A program made the translations under genes and the position numbers. DNA of 12,828 bases from an archaeon (GTDB lineage Archaea > Thermoproteota > Nitrososphaeria_A > Caldarchaeales > Wolframiiraptoraceae): positions 1 through 12,828 of the forward strand of contig JAPDJZ010000106.1 in NCBI GenBank assembly GCA_029258815.1, given 5' to 3'. Position 1 is the stretch's first letter. Every line of letters starts with the position of its first letter. The notes under the pieces were generated by a model. It ran no database searches. It was not told the origin of the DNA and was given only the letters and a program-made list of their open reading frames with translations. Positions 11,733 through 12,828 of the stretch are shown piece after piece.

Positions 11733-12828
11733 TTGTCGTCGAGGAAGATTATCGGCCACGGGACTTGGTTGGATAAGGTCGCCTACGAGCTCGTCCAGCG
11801 CGAGAAGAGGCTCGGCAGGAGCTTGAAGCTTATCAGGACCGAGAGCGGGCTCGGCGCGTCCGGGATTCCCCACGTCGGGAGCATGGCCGACGCCGTTAGA
11901 GCCTACGGGGTAACCCTAGCCCTCCGGGAGCTCGGCTACAACTCCGAGAGCATAGCGTTTACGGACGACATGGATGGCTTGAGGAAGGTTCCGGCGGGAA
12001 TGCCTAGATGGCTCGAGGAGGAGTTGCTGAAGCCCGTCTTCTCGATCCCGGATCCCTTCGGTTGCCATAATTCCTTTGCCGAGCACGCGGGCGGGATGCT
12101 TAGGGACGCCTTGGAGAGGGCCGGTATAGAGTGTAGATACGTGTCCGGCAGGGAGGCTTACGCGTCCGGCGTGCTCGCGGAGCAGATCCATAAAATACTC
12201 CTAAGCGCGGAGAAGATCGGGGAGAAGATCGAGGAGCTTACGGGCCAGTCCAAGTTCAAGAAAGTCCTGCCATACTTCCCGATATGCAGGAAATGCGGGA
12301 GAGTTTACACGACCCAAGCACACGAATACGATCCGGATAGGAGGGTAGTCAAGTATAGGTGCGTCGGCGCCGAGGTCGGCGGAAGATACTTCAAGGGATG
12401 TGGATATGAGGGCGAAGCCGACATCAGGAGGGATGATGGAAAGCTCGCTTGGAAGACCGAGTTCGCCGCTAGGTGGGCCGCCCTCGATATAAGATTCGAG
12501 GCTTATGGGAAGGATATAGCGGACTCGGTTAAGGTGAACGACTGGGTCTCCAAGGAGGTTCTAGGATTCGAGCCGCCCATGCACGTTAGGTATGAGATGT
12601 TCCTCGACGCCTCCGGGAGGAAGATCTCGAAGTCCCGGGGAAACGTCTTCACGCCGCAGATCTGGTATAGGTATGGAAGCCCGCAGAGCCTCCTCCTACT
12701 CCTCTTCAAGCGGGCGACCGGAACCCGGATACTAACCCTCGAGACGATCCCGAAGCTGATGGACGAGCTGAATTACCTCGAGGACGTATACTTCGGGAGG
12801 GTGAAGATAGGGAATAAGCTCGAGGAGG
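11733..12828 (+). CDS. lysS: Lysyl-tRNA synthetase, class I, N-terminal 365 codons (runs off the window)
   Basis: A class I LysRS, the archaeal type with a Rossmann catalytic core, which charges tRNA-Lys. The frame stays open to base 12828; the C-terminal helical anticodon-binding part is outside. Landmarks: opening KIIGHGTWLDKVAYELVQRE, IRTESGLGASGIPHVGS with the HIGH-type signature H47-V-G-S50, FTDDMDGLRKVP, the zinc-ribbon cysteines C185 and C188 (CRKCG) with further cysteines in the following segment, KTEFAARWAAL, and the KMSKS-type signature K297-I-S-K-S301 in GRKISKSRGN. The start is a TTG at 11733-11735: it is the only start codon between the in-frame TAG at 11703 and the conserved N-terminus, and AGGA sits just before it. 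A TATA box lies about 34 nt upstream. Class I LysRS is usual in archaea, so this does not by itself indicate transfer. Confidence 0.95.
   Translation, partial: MSSRKIIGHGTWLDKVAYELVQREKRLGRSLKLIRTESGLGASGIPHVGSMADAVRAYGVTLALRELGYNSESIAFTDDMDGLRKVPAGMPRWLEEELLKPVFSIPDPFGCHNSFAEHAGGMLRDALERAGIECRYVSGREAYASGVLAEQIHKILLSAEKIGEKIEELTGQSKFKKVLPYFPICRKCGRVYTTQAHEYDPDRRVVKYRCVGAEVGGRYFKGCGYEGEADIRRDDGKLAWKTEFAARWAALDIRFEAYGKDIADSVKVNDWVSKEVLGFEPPMHVRYEMFLDASGRKISKSRGNVFTPQIWYRYGSPQSLLLLLFKRATGTRILTLETIPKLMDELNYLEDVYFGRVKIGNKLEE

Noticed and set aside
1..12828. CRISPR array, insertion sequence, integrase or other mobile element
   Set aside because: No regularly spaced repeats, transposase motifs or terminal inverted repeats were seen; gene density and composition look uniform and chromosomal.

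Overview
The window is a compact, moderately GC-rich stretch of an archaeal chromosome. The archaeal assignment rests on the gene content: ribosomal protein L14e next to a Cbf5-type pseudouridine synthase, a class I lysyl-tRNA synthetase, a DtdA-type D-aminoacyl-tRNA deacylase, the asparagine synthetase that derives from AspRS/AsnRS, an archaeal Tan1-like THUMP protein and a tungsten aldehyde:ferredoxin oxidoreductase. It is also supported by TATA boxes about 25-35 nt before start codons, several apparently leaderless or near-leaderless transcripts, and frequent TTG/GTG starts. A thermophilic member of the TACK lineages (Thermoproteota and relatives) is the best guess, but the sequence alone does not fix the lineage.

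Layout. (1) 1-3546, all minus strand: the start of cbf5 (cut by the window edge), rpl14e, a SufS-type cysteine desulfurase, a Tan1-like protein and the AsnRS-derived asparagine synthetase. Each has its own recognisable promoter. (2) 3547-8791, plus strand: a stand-alone MoeA, a second MoeA fused to a C-terminal periplasmic-binding-protein-like domain (joined to the first by a TTGA stop/start overlap), then an AOR-family tungstoenzyme with its own leaderless promoter. (3) 8796-10677, minus strand: a MoeB/ThiF-type E1 enzyme, a MoaD-type sulfur carrier overlapping it by 38 bp, and D-aminoacyl-tRNA deacylase. The E1 gene converges on the AOR gene with a 4-bp gap. (4) 10773-12828, plus strand: an archaeal SAM-dependent methyltransferase of unknown substrate and the first 365 codons of class I LysRS (cut by the window edge).

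How it fits together. The middle of the window is a metal-pterin cofactor and enzyme island. MoaD is adenylated by the MoeB-like E1 and, once thiocarboxylated, supplies dithiolene sulfur for molybdopterin. The SufS next door is a possible but unproven sulfur source. The two MoeA proteins insert Mo or W, and the AOR is the probable user. Around it is a translation and tRNA-quality theme: Cbf5, L14e, Tan1-like, asparagine synthetase, DtdA and LysRS. No mobile element, CRISPR array, tRNA or rRNA gene was seen. I see no wholly new system. The points most worth a second look are the MoeA-PBP fusion beside a second MoeA and AOR, the E1 that lacks the usual catalytic cysteine, and a back-to-back divergent promoter built on a perfect inverted repeat.
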